Source of the DNA: Candidatus Nitrotoga sp. MKT
Lineage (GTDB): Bacteria > Pseudomonadota > Gammaproteobacteria > Burkholderiales > Gallionellaceae
Assembly (NCBI GenBank): GCA_003402345.1
Contig: QFXH01000013.1
Coordinates: forward strand, 1 to 64,000
Direction: 5' to 3'
Length of the DNA: 64,000 bases
This document shows positions 48,947-57,059 of this stretch, one piece after another. The notes under the pieces were generated by a model. That model worked only from the letters and a program-made list of their open reading frames with translations, did not search any database and was not told the DNA's origin. The position numbers were made by a program, and so were the translations under genes. The first letter of the stretch is position 1. The number at the start of each line of letters is the position of its first letter.

Positions 48947-50283
48947 AGCTTCCTCCTTTGTTCAGAAAAATGTTGAACAGGGAATCGCCTCATCCAGGTG
49001 TCACCTGCAGAAACTTCCACCACAACAGAATATAACCCTCGTGGTAAATCCTGCGCGATGGAGAGCATAAGCGATTCTCGCCCGACTGGTGATAATTTAA
49101 TATCCTTGGCGCTAAGCTGGTAACTACCCGGTGGCAAACCTAACACACGCACATGTAGCTCCGCTGAACGGTACAATTTATTGGAAAGTGCAATACGATA
49201 TTCTTGAACCGTGCGACCTTGCTGAATATCCGCATTGCCTACTGCTACATGATAAGGTTGATATGACCACAATCCCCAAATAAACATCACTCCACCCAGC
49301 ACTACAAAAGGAGTCGTCCAACCCATTCGGGCAAACAAAGAAATTGCGATGCCACGAAATTTATTTACATTTTTATTCGTGCGCTCAAGCATATCAAAAC
49401 GTAATAGCCCAGGGACTCCTTGCTTTTTATGCAAGCGATTGCAAGCATCAACGCAATCGCCGCAATTAATACAACTGTCATAAATATCAGTTTTGCGCGG
49501 ATCCAAATCGATAAAACAAGAAGTAACACAATAATTACACTTAGCGCATTCATCGCTGCGACTGGCATCGTATGCTATATGCAAAGTCTGCTTGGTTTTA
49601 AACGAATGCATCCAAACTCTGTAAATACAGGCGTAGCGGCACCAAAAATGTCTTATTAACGCAATATCTATGAAAATGATCACGACACATACCGCGTAAA
49701 TCCAATGTAGCGATCCCGCCAACTTGGTATTTTCTTGCAGTGTTACAAAAGACCACACCACACTTGGCGGATAGAAATAAAATAATGGGATTAGCGCAAA
49801 AAACATAGCAGCCCCCAAAAATGCAACCCCAAGTAACATCCAATTCACAATTTTATTCTTGGCTCCTGCCACGCGCGGCGCTTCACCAGTTAAACTTACT
49901 TCAGCATGCTTACCTAATAGTTTGCGTGTAAGATTGTTAGCCCACTCAGCCATACTATTTTGAGGGCAAACCCAACCACAAAACACAGTACCTGCTGTCG
50001 AGTACAGTAACACCAAACTACTCGCCAAAAAAAGCCATGCCCCGGTTACCAAGGCAAAATCAGCCAACCATATCTGCCGATCAAGCACAACAAAAGCAGC
50101 CGCACTTGGATCGATTCGGAATAGACCACTAGCCGGAATTAGTACAATAAGGATCAGAGCCAGCATCTGCACTAACCGCCGCTTCCAACGGAATTCAGAA
50201 TGAGTAGGTTTGGAACCTACAGCCGTGCCGATAACCTTGACCGGGATACTCGAAATGGATTTATATTTGACGCCGCTGGCCAT
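48943..50283 (-). CDS. ccoG: CcoG/RdxA-like membrane iron-sulfur protein
   Basis: A 446-residue protein of the CcoG (FixG) family, which reduces copper during cbb3 oxidase assembly. Helices are at the N-terminus and at about 150-240. FCGWVCPQNSMAEW and WCRYACIY are the two intramembrane cysteine motifs. Two ferredoxin motifs follow: CAKCNYCVTSCFIDLDPRK and CINCGDCVDACNRLHKKQGV. The C-terminal domain (AELHVRVLGLPPGSYQLSAK) is the usual Ig-like region. It starts 9 bases after the 871-residue gene. No copper ATPase CcoI is seen in the window, so the assembly set here is partial. Confidence 0.85.
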   Translation of the reverse strand: MASGVKYKSISSIPVKVIGTAVGSKPTHSEFRWKRRLVQMLALILIVLIPASGLFRIDPSAAAFVVLDRQIWLADFALVTGAWLFLASSLVLLYSTAGTVFCGWVCPQNSMAEWANNLTRKLLGKHAEVSLTGEAPRVAGAKNKIVNWMLLGVAFLGAAMFFALIPLFYFYPPSVVWSFVTLQENTKLAGSLHWIYAVCVVIIFIDIALIRHFWCRYACIYRVWMHSFKTKQTLHIAYDASRSDECAKCNYCVTSCFIDLDPRKTDIYDSCINCGDCVDACNRLHKKQGVPGLLRFDMLERTNKNVNKFRGIAISLFARMGWTTPFVVLGGVMFIWGLWSYQPYHVAVGNADIQQGRTVQEYRIALSNKLYRSAELHVRVLGLPPGSYQLSAKDIKLSPVGRESLMLSIAQDLPRGLYSVVVEVSAGDTWMRRFPVQHFSEQRRKL

Positions 50284-50292
50284 AATGTTAAG

Positions 50293-52908
50293 TTAATTCC
50301 CCGTCGCATTTGCTTCACGGTCAAGTGGGCTCAGCTCCAGCAAGTGCACACGGCTAATCTCCGCATGAGTATCACCAGCATTTCGCTCAATTCGCCACAA
50401 TGCACGCACCGCCTCTACGTGATATGGATTAAGACGCAAAATTTTCTGCAACGCCTCTTTCTCACTCAAACCATGCTCGCGCGCCTGCGCTAAAGATGAA
50501 AACATATTATCAGCCAACGCATAAGCAATCCAGCGATCTTTTGCATTCGCCTTATAAGCCAAGTGCGTCAGTTGGTTAGCCTGTTGCGTTGTGCCACGCG
50601 CAGCCGCAAGCCAGCTTCGCGTCATCAGCTCGCTCGCTACGTAAGCGCGTTCGAAAGCCTCTTTGTCATGGTCACGAATGCCAAGCAAATTTGCAGCGGC
50701 TTCCATTTTAGGCCTGGTTTTCAACAAAACCAGTAATAATTTTGCCACATCTAATTCACCAGCGTAGCGCGCGCGCGGCAGACGAAATTCAATCACTGGC
50801 GACCACTCGTCTTGCACCTGTTCCTGGCTAACCGGCAGTGGCCCCCAATAGCGTCCGAGCCAAGTCCATCCACCTTCGCCCGCAGTCGCCTCATCCTGTT
50901 GTTCCAAGGACAAACGTTGCAAGTTAAGCAGCAATCCCTGCGCACCCATAAATTTCTGCCGTGGGCCGACCAAGGCTAAATGCATTCCATCTAGAAATAT
51001 TTGCGCATCTGGGAAAACCCGTCGAAAGCTATTAAAAATTACGTTCAAAGATTTATTGTCAAATTGATTGAGCGCCAACCACTGAACAAATAGCCCATTT
51101 TCACTTAGGCGATTACGCACGCGCTGAAATTGCTGTACTGATAATAAAGAACTTGAACCTGCCAAATCTGGATGAAACACGTCACCAATTATGACGTCGT
51201 ATTGATCCCGGCTCGCGCTTAAAAAATGCCGTACATCGTCACGTTCCACTTTAGTTTTGCGCAGTACGTTGCGGTTTAATGGGGCAAACCAGCTCGCTGC
51301 GGAATTAATCGCGCCTTGTGACAACTCAACAGCACTACGATCTAAATTAGGAAACGCTAGAGAACCAGCCACAGAAATTCCGGTACCCAATCCGAGAAAT
51401 AATACCGAGCGAGGCTGCTCATGCAAAAGCAATGGAAGACGCGCTTGATTAGACTGCACAAACACCGCTGTAGGATCAGTTGAAGCATCCATTCTCTGCA
51501 AATCAGTCAGCAACACACGCTGCCCGTCTTGTTGCTCCACCACGTGAGTCATCGAAATGGCGTCTTCATAAAAATATAAATCCCTGCTCCCCGCTTGCGC
51601 CTGAGGTAATAACATATTGACTGGCGGTAACTTTACAACTGGCCACGCTGCCATTAAAAAAAATGGTACAGCAAGCCATGCGGTACGCGACTGCGCCCAA
51701 GTTAAACCCAAGATCAACAACGCCGAAGCTGCCACCGCCACAGTAGCAGCGCTGCCCCAAAGCGGAATCAGTACCACTCCCGCAACTATCGCGCCGAGTG
51801 CGGCACCCAGTGAATTAACTCCATATAACCATACCCCACCGCCATTCGAGCGGCTGTTTAATAAAGGCAACCACGCTCCAAGCGCCAGAGTAACTGGCAA
51901 AGTTATCAGCGCGAGAAGTAACCCTTGCATTCTCAATGCTTCAGATAAAGAAGCAAACTCAGCTCGCTCCACCCATGCCGAAAGCGCAGGAAGCAACCAT
52001 AAACTTAAGATAGTGAATCCTCCAGCAGCAATGGGCAAGATTACAAACCACGCTTGTCTGTGCTGGCGCGGCGCGATCAAGCTGCCTATACCAATACCCA
52101 ACAGAAATGATGCCAAAATCACTGTCAGCACATACTCGGTACGTAGCATCACCATGCCGAATAAGCGCGTCCAAGCTATTTGCAAGATCAAACTTGCCGC
52201 ACCGATTCCGGCATAGGCGAACAGAAAAGCTAAACGAGGTCGGTTTACCCTAACACTTTTCTCGGTAACCTGTACTGTGGCGTACCGCGATGAAAGCAAC
52301 AACAGCGCAATAACTCCAACACAACCAATCGCGGCAACCACTCTAACCGCCCAGATCCAGCCCAAAGTCGGCAGCAACCAAAGTGGTAAGAGTGCGCCAC
52401 AAGCAGCGCCTAGCGTATTAAAACCGTAAATCTTCCCCAGTTGCTCCGGCCTATTTCCCAGAGATGCTAAAATTAACGGAAACCCTGCCCCCATGATGAA
52501 AGCTGGGAACAGCAACAAACACAATGCAACACTAGCAATAAGGCCATACCATTGAAATAATGAAAGTTGTGCTGCCGCGTATTCCATTCCCGCCGAGGTC
52601 ATTTGCAGAATCAAAGGCAAGAGTAAAGCGTAAACAGCAATACCACCTTCCAATGCAGCAAGCAACAACAACGGTCTTTTGATTTGGGAAGCCCGGCGTA
52701 CCGCAAACAAACTTCCCGCCCCCAACCCTCCCATAAATGCAGCGACGGTCAGCACCACCGCAAAAATACTCACACCGAATTGCAAAGAAAGTATGCGCGC
52801 CCACAATACCTCGTATGCCACGCTAGTCAGACCAAATAATCCATACAGCGCTGCCAGCGGCCAATAACTACACTTTAAAATTATTGATTCTGACTCTTTA
52901 ACTAGCAT
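50293..52908 (-). CDS. Large membrane protein with a spermidine-synthase-like domain
   Basis: An 871-residue protein. Residues 1-430 hold about 12-14 helices with the start YGLFGLTSVAYEVLWARILS seen in fused transporter/spermidine-synthase proteins. A soluble Rossmann domain follows (VLFLGLGTGISVAGSLAFPN, then KVERDDVRHFLSASRDQYDV and IIGDVFHPDLAGSSSLLSVQ) like SpeE. The last 180 residues are helical and may be TPR-like (AYKANAKDRWIAYALADNMF). Known relatives with this layout are mostly uncharacterised. It is first in the ccoG operon, so a link to oxidase maturation or a lipid or polyamine modification is possible but unproven. Confidence 0.75.
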   Translation of the reverse strand: MLVKESESIILKCSYWPLAALYGLFGLTSVAYEVLWARILSLQFGVSIFAVVLTVAAFMGGLGAGSLFAVRRASQIKRPLLLLAALEGGIAVYALLLPLILQMTSAGMEYAAAQLSLFQWYGLIASVALCLLLFPAFIMGAGFPLILASLGNRPEQLGKIYGFNTLGAACGALLPLWLLPTLGWIWAVRVVAAIGCVGVIALLLLSSRYATVQVTEKSVRVNRPRLAFLFAYAGIGAASLILQIAWTRLFGMVMLRTEYVLTVILASFLLGIGIGSLIAPRQHRQAWFVILPIAAGGFTILSLWLLPALSAWVERAEFASLSEALRMQGLLLALITLPVTLALGAWLPLLNSRSNGGGVWLYGVNSLGAALGAIVAGVVLIPLWGSAATVAVAASALLILGLTWAQSRTAWLAVPFFLMAAWPVVKLPPVNMLLPQAQAGSRDLYFYEDAISMTHVVEQQDGQRVLLTDLQRMDASTDPTAVFVQSNQARLPLLLHEQPRSVLFLGLGTGISVAGSLAFPNLDRSAVELSQGAINSAASWFAPLNRNVLRKTKVERDDVRHFLSASRDQYDVIIGDVFHPDLAGSSSLLSVQQFQRVRNRLSENGLFVQWLALNQFDNKSLNVIFNSFRRVFPDAQIFLDGMHLALVGPRQKFMGAQGLLLNLQRLSLEQQDEATAGEGGWTWLGRYWGPLPVSQEQVQDEWSPVIEFRLPRARYAGELDVAKLLLVLLKTRPKMEAAANLLGIRDHDKEAFERAYVASELMTRSWLAAARGTTQQANQLTHLAYKANAKDRWIAYALADNMFSSLAQAREHGLSEKEALQKILRLNPYHVEAVRALWRIERNAGDTHAEISRVHLLELSPLDREANATGN

Positions 52909-52984
52909 AAAGTGACCTTAAAATGGAGCGCATATCATTAAAACATACTAATAACAGCGCATAAATGTGTGATCTACATTTGTA

Positions 52985-53430
52985 GCCGTAAAGCATCGTA
53001 TTGCCCGCATAATTTCCTACAGACTTCATGCGATCAAGAATATCTTCAGCTTTCCGCAGTAGAGCAGCATGCGGATACAATAGCCCTGGAACTTACGAAA
53101 GCGGCGTACGTTTGCTTTAATTATCTGTATGTAGGAATTGAAAGCCTCGGCGGCAGTATTGCCGATGTAGTGGCAAGCGCAATTATGCAAGCGCGGTATT
53201 ATTACTTTGACTGGCCCTCTAATCGACTACGCACAGCACTAGCCACCCACACTTCAAGTAACGCTGAACGGTTGCGATGTAGCGATAACGCCATAATTTG
53301 ATCAAATCTTCTTTGATGCTCCAGGCTCGACTGATCTTAAAAATTATCTGATGCAAAGAACAAAAGCCAGCCGGTCAGCATTGCATCTAAACAAATAGAC
53401 TTTGCAGTGAACATTTCCGTTTAAGCCAAG
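52985..53430 (-). pseudogene. ISL3-family transposase relic
   Basis: Minus-strand frames give ISRAWSIKEDLIKLWRYRYI, then TVQRYLKCGWLVL, and, after shifts, NTAAEAFNSYIQIIKANVRR. These resemble the ISL3 pattern (RAW.LKEDL...W.Y.......WY.W...S and NA.AE.FNSKIQ.IK....G.R). Several frames are used and the ends are gone. It fills the 600 bases between the oxidase cluster and the 871-residue gene. The plus-strand ORF 52969-53301 is its shadow. Confidence 0.6.
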
Positions 53431-53508
53431 CGAGAATGTATTTACTATCACAACAGCTTTACCGAAGAACTAGCTAAGCGGGTAATGAAAGAGCGGATAT
53501 GTAATGAA

Positions 53509-53898
53509 TTAAAAAGGATAAAACCAAATAACACCCACAATAGCATGTACAAAAGCCAACGTGACAGTAAGCCCGGCAGAAATCATATGCAACACAAATA
53601 CTTGTTTACCATATATTCCCATAGCAATACCCAATGCCCCGGTAATTAAAAGCAAGATTAACAACGGCACGCCCAATAAAAACATAGTTAAATGCTTCTT
53701 TTGTATAGTTGAAGGCCTATCTATTTTAATCTGGCTAGCTTGCTGTTCAAATGCCTCCATCACCTTAGTGCTCTCACCCTGCTGAACGTTATCATTAGCT
53801 TGCGCATTTGGTATAACACAAAATAAAAAAAACATCGCTGTAATCAGCCAGCACACGACTAAATTTGGGTAGAAGGCACCCCTTACACTCGCCATCAT
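53509..53898 (-). CDS. Three-helix membrane protein, last gene of the oxidase cluster
   Basis: A 129-residue protein with a signal-like first helix (LVVCWLITAMFFLFCVIPNA), a polar loop (NVQQGESTKVMEAFEQQASQ) and two further helices (MFLLGVPLLILLLITGALGI and MISAGLTVTLAFVHAIVGVI). ATGA overlap with the gene before it. No cofactor motif except His in LHMISAG and FVHAIVG, which could in principle bind heme. I do not recognise the family. Its position makes an accessory role in the oxidase complex likely. Confidence 0.7.
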   Translation of the reverse strand: MMASVRGAFYPNLVVCWLITAMFFLFCVIPNAQANDNVQQGESTKVMEAFEQQASQIKIDRPSTIQKKHLTMFLLGVPLLILLLITGALGIAMGIYGKQVFVLHMISAGLTVTLAFVHAIVGVIWFYPF

Positions 53899-54149
53899 TT
53901 ATCACTCTCGACTGAAATTGTCTGTTGATCTTCCTGAGCAGCTTTGCTTTCCGCATAATGCCATGTCAACACCGCCATCAAAATAAAGGGGACAAAAAGA
54001 ACACCCAACAGGAATAAAAAAATAAACCAGAGCGTATCAATATGCACGTGAAGAAAGCGATAACTATCCACTGCATAACTCATTTTCACCAAAGACAATG
54101 AGAAACCAAGAACCATCCCCAAGTGCCGCAAGATCTTGAGCACTTTCAC
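53895..54149 (-). CDS. Two-helix membrane protein of the oxidase cluster
   Basis: An 84-residue protein: helix LGMVLGFSLSLVKMSYAVDS, a short loop with RFLHVHIDTL, helix WFIFLFLLGVLFVPFILMAV and a charged tail (ESKAAQEDQQTISVESDK). Four-base overlaps with both neighbours show strict operon structure. No family recognised. Confidence 0.7.
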   Translation of the reverse strand: MKVLKILRHLGMVLGFSLSLVKMSYAVDSYRFLHVHIDTLWFIFLFLLGVLFVPFILMAVLTWHYAESKAAQEDQQTISVESDK

Positions 54150-55210
54150 TCTTTTTTGCCCGTTACGTTGGAATCATTTGCACAGCGAAATCCAAAAAAA
54201 TCGGAAGCATAATTTGCAAAGGCAAAATTTCGATGAAAGACTGCGGAAGAAAACGGATCCCCCTTCCATGAACCACCACGCAACACTTTGTAGCTCCCCC
54301 CAGTTGGCACGATATCAAATTCTTTTTTATTTGTCGCCCGCACAATTTTCCCTTTAAACAAATCTGATGGCGCATCAGATCCAGGGTAAGGCGTAAAATC
54401 ATCGGCTGTCCACTCATTCACGTTACCCGCCATATCCATTACTCCATATGGGCTAACGCCATTCGGATAAGCATTTACGTTGGTTGTAGAGCCAATATTA
54501 TAATAAGTATTCAACCGCTCCGGTTCCATCTTATTACCCCACGGCCAGCGCCTACCATCTGTTCCGCGACCGGATTTTTCCCATTCCGCTTCAGAAGGAA
54601 GTCGCTTGCCTGCCCACTTGGCGTAAGCTGTTGCATCATACCAAGACACCATAGTAACAGGGCGCAATATTTCACCTTGAGGAATTTTGCCTTTTTTCCA
54701 GTTCAGCGGTGGACGATGTGAAGTAGCGGCTACAAACTTAGCGTATTGCGCATTAGTTACAGGATATTTGTCTATCCAAAAAGCGGGTAATTTAACTGTA
54801 TGCTGCGGACGATTTTGTACATCTGCACGTTCTAAATCTGTACCCATCGAAAAAGCTCCCTCAGGAACTAATACCATACTATTTATTTCAAGCCACTCCT
54901 CTTTGGAAAGCAAGCTTTCAATTTCTGTAACACTGTATCCTACAGCATGATTTTTTTCGGCCTCATGCACACTATGCAATACTAAGTCTTCACCAGCAGC
55001 CCGTATGTGAGATGACTCATCTTTCAACTCGTAAGTTGCGCGCGTGCGCATTTCACCCATACGTTCGAACCCCTGATTTACCACATACAAGGTGATACCA
55101 ATCGCTAACAAAACCAAGCAAATTACAAAAGTAGCCGACAAATAACGTTTGCGACGCGCATAATCTACAGCAGAATGTACAATTTTTCTGTTTGCAGAAG
55201 TAACTGCCAT
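54146..55210 (-). CDS. Membrane-anchored FGE/SUMF1-fold protein without catalytic cysteines
   Basis: A 354-residue protein. One N-terminal anchor (ATFVICLVLLAIGITLYVVN) puts the rest in the periplasm. Residues 95-350 form a formylglycine-generating-enzyme fold (VPEGAFSMGTDLERADVQNR, FWIDKYPVTNAQYAKFVAAT, GVSPYGVMDMAGNVNEWTAD, GFRCAND). True FGEs carry a copper-binding Cys pair in the segment after RGGSW; here it reads RGGSWKGDPFSSAVFHRNFA, with none. So it should not make formylglycine. Similar FGE-like proteins occur beside copper nitrite reductase (NirV). A structural or metal-chaperone role in the oxidase is inference. Confidence 0.85.
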   Translation of the reverse strand: MAVTSANRKIVHSAVDYARRKRYLSATFVICLVLLAIGITLYVVNQGFERMGEMRTRATYELKDESSHIRAAGEDLVLHSVHEAEKNHAVGYSVTEIESLLSKEEWLEINSMVLVPEGAFSMGTDLERADVQNRPQHTVKLPAFWIDKYPVTNAQYAKFVAATSHRPPLNWKKGKIPQGEILRPVTMVSWYDATAYAKWAGKRLPSEAEWEKSGRGTDGRRWPWGNKMEPERLNTYYNIGSTTNVNAYPNGVSPYGVMDMAGNVNEWTADDFTPYPGSDAPSDLFKGKIVRATNKKEFDIVPTGGSYKVLRGGSWKGDPFSSAVFHRNFAFANYASDFFGFRCANDSNVTGKKE

Positions 55211-55681
55211 CTAAATATCACTTTCTCTCTTGTCGGAACGTTTCTTATATAAAAAAGCTTGCGGGCTTCTTCCGTAAGTCCCTTTCACCATGATTTCACC
55301 CATGACTCCACCGAATGCCGCCGCAGTCATAACTACAGTCACAAACAAAGCCCACATACCAAACGGAATTAGCGATGCATTTTCCGGAATTCCACTTAAA
55401 TAAACACTATCCAGATAGCCAACCAATTTAACTATTAATGGCGGGAAATAACACAGCCATTTACCGCCAAGTCCAAAAATAACAGCGACCAATACACCCA
55501 CAAAAAAAGGGAGCACCAACATATCTATGACCCACAGGCCATTAAAATCAAGGATGCCGCGAAATAACTCGATTTTTACTCCAAGTAAGCGGTCACCAAA
55601 ATAGTTTAATACACAACCCATAATTACTGCCACTACCCCGCTAAAAAATCGAGCCCTGGTCAAGGGTGGTAATTTGCTCAT
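55211..55681 (-). CDS. Four-helix membrane protein of the oxidase cluster
   Basis: A 156-residue protein with four helices (FFSGVVAVIMGCVLNYFGDR, WVIDMLVLPFFVGVLVAVIF, WLCYFPPLIVKLVGYLDSVY and ALFVTVVMTAAAFGGVMGEI) and a basic cytoplasmic tail (YGRSPQAFLYKKRSDKRESD). It overlaps the cytochrome gene by 4 bases and abuts the FGE-like gene with no gap. No cofactor motif. I do not recognise the family. Confidence 0.7.
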   Translation of the reverse strand: MSKLPPLTRARFFSGVVAVIMGCVLNYFGDRLLGVKIELFRGILDFNGLWVIDMLVLPFFVGVLVAVIFGLGGKWLCYFPPLIVKLVGYLDSVYLSGIPENASLIPFGMWALFVTVVMTAAAFGGVMGEIMVKGTYGRSPQAFLYKKRSDKRESDI

Positions 55682-56166
55682 GGGCGGTACTCATGACCAG
55701 TAAGCATCTCATGCTCAGCTTTACGCGTTTCTTCTAAATACCAGTCTTTCACTTTTAAGCTTGCCATATAGCGTGCTAGAAGTCTCCGCTCATTTTCCGG
55801 TAGTTGCGCATAAGATGGCATTTGATATTCTTTTTTTAAGCGGGATGGCAATATTGCCTGAGGATTGCTAGCTGAAAAATATTGGTAAAACCAGTCTTCA
55901 CTTCGCAAAGAACCCATACCGTCCAATATTGGAGCTGGGACAGCTTTAATAAGATCACGCACCGTCCACAATGAATGACAACTTTTACAATTTTGCTGGC
56001 GATATATATCCGTAGCAGCGCGCTCTAGGGTAGCAGATGCAGTGCTGAAATAAGGAATACCTTTATCGACTTCCTGAATAGTATTGAGGCGCCATAGATT
56101 GCGCCCCATAAAACCTATAACCACAATTGCAATCACTACAAAAACAATTTTTTCGCCTGATTTCAT
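55678..56166 (-). CDS. Membrane-anchored monoheme cytochrome c of the oxidase cluster
   Basis: A 162-residue protein: one N-terminal helix (KIVFVVIAIVVIGFMGRNLW), then a periplasmic cytochrome c domain with QNCKSCHSLW (Cys60, Cys63, His64) and a probable axial Met116 in KEYQMPSYAQLPENERRLLA. It takes the place of the diheme CcoP, which is absent here. It would be the entry point for electrons from soluble cytochrome c or directly from NXR; that is inference. Overlaps of 4 bases with both neighbours. Confidence 0.82.
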   Translation of the reverse strand: MKSGEKIVFVVIAIVVIGFMGRNLWRLNTIQEVDKGIPYFSTASATLERAATDIYRQQNCKSCHSLWTVRDLIKAVPAPILDGMGSLRSEDWFYQYFSASNPQAILPSRLKKEYQMPSYAQLPENERRLLARYMASLKVKDWYLEETRKAEHEMLTGHEYRP

Positions 56167-56441
56167 TGGTCCTGTTGCTTCTCTTTTTCCTGACGCTTTA
56201 ATACACGCTCCCGGCTTTGTATCTGTGCGGCAACTACCTCGCGACTTTTAGCATATTCCTGAGGTGACATTTTTTCTTTGTCACCTTCATCAAATACTAG
56301 GTACTTGATATCTTCATCGAATTGCTCATTCTTCACTCCCCATCTAATCCAATAGATAACAGCAATAATTATCATTCCTCCGACAATAAGCCAAAGGTAA
56401 ATAGACCATCCATCATCCAACGATTGCAAGTAGTTTTCCAT
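56163..56441 (-). CDS. CcoS/FixS-like single-helix protein
   Basis: A 92-residue protein. After a short periplasmic start, helix IYLWLIVGGMIIIAVIYWIR is followed by WGVKNEQFDEDIKYLVFDEG, which resembles the CcoS motif W.V..GQFDDL......DDD. A long charged coiled tail (REVVAAQIQSRERVLKRQEK) is extra. CcoS takes part in heme and copper maturation of cbb3 oxidases. ATGA overlap with the cytochrome gene; ATG 56441 follows GGAGAAAAC. Confidence 0.65.
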   Translation of the reverse strand: MENYLQSLDDGWSIYLWLIVGGMIIIAVIYWIRWGVKNEQFDEDIKYLVFDEGDKEKMSPQEYAKSREVVAAQIQSRERVLKRQEKEKQQDQ

Positions 56442-56483
56442 GTTTTCTCCGTCGATCGTTAGATAACCATCCTAGTAAACAAC

Positions 56484-56804
56484 CTAGAAAAGATTACCGC
56501 CCAGCATTTGCAACCCGCCAAAAATGACTGCAACAACGATACCTGTAATTATCAGGCCAAACATAACTTTCTCACCAAATCTCATTTTTTTTGGCGCATG
56601 GCTCCCAAATATCACCATGTATACAATGCCTGAAAACACCAATACTCCCAACAACATAAAAAAAAACACACCAGTACTAAATTGCTGGCTACGCATCCCT
56701 TCTATGCTTAGGTCTAATTTCGGTGAATATGTCGTGTTAGCTAACACATTTAAAATACTACCTATATTTAGGCTTTCAAGAAATGAACAAATAATTATCT
56801 CCAT
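56484..56804 (-). CDS. Two-helix membrane protein of the oxidase cluster
   Basis: A 106-residue ORF; an internal ATG at 56696 (MRSQQFSTGVFFFM) would give 70 residues and fits a membrane protein better. Helices are STGVFFFMLLGVLVFSGIVY and VMFGLIITGIVVAVIFGGLQ, with a basic loop (GSHAPKKMRFGEK). It is the first gene after the internal terminator. No family recognised. Confidence 0.65.
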   Translation of the reverse strand: MEIIICSFLESLNIGSILNVLANTTYSPKLDLSIEGMRSQQFSTGVFFFMLLGVLVFSGIVYMVIFGSHAPKKMRFGEKVMFGLIITGIVVAVIFGGLQMLGGNLF

Positions 56805-56825
56805 TCATTCCAAATAAATTCTTGT

Positions 56826-56858
56826 AAAAAAGAGTATGCCGCCCTTACGGCGGCATAC
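56826..56858 (-). terminator. Strong terminator inside the oxidase cluster
   Basis: On the minus strand GTATGCCGCC, loop GTAA, GGGCGGCATAC and TCTTTTTT form a perfect GC-rich stem and a T-run. It lies between the 44-residue ORF and the 106-residue ORF and should split the cluster into an upper (ccoN/O) and a lower unit, or attenuate the lower genes. Confidence 0.88.
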
Positions 56859-56887
56859 CTTGTGAACTAAGTTTGCAACCAGCAGCT

Positions 56888-57022
56888 TTAGGATTTATTC
56901 GACCTTATTTGAGGACTTTTCTTATCGTAATTGTCCACAAAGAAGCTATAGAAAAATGGAGCCAGAAATCCAATCGCCACTACCACTGCAAAACAAGCAG
57001 GTCCATAATCGAAATCTATCAT
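56888..57022 (-). CDS. 44-residue single-helix peptide (CcoQ-like position)
   Basis: Missed by the ORF track. ATG 57022 follows an ideal AGGAGG at 8 bases. Product: MIDFDYGPACFAVVVAIGFL, APFFYSFFVDN and a basic tail (YDKKSPQIRSNKS). One helix and about 45-55 residues match the size and position of CcoQ after CcoO genes, although the sequence is not clearly CcoQ. The perfect ribosome site and the terminator after it argue that it is a real gene. Confidence 0.75.
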   Translation of the reverse strand: MIDFDYGPACFAVVVAIGFLAPFFYSFFVDNYDKKSPQIRSNKS

Positions 57023-57059
57023 TTGATGCCTCCTGAATGTAGCTATTATAAATTAAACG

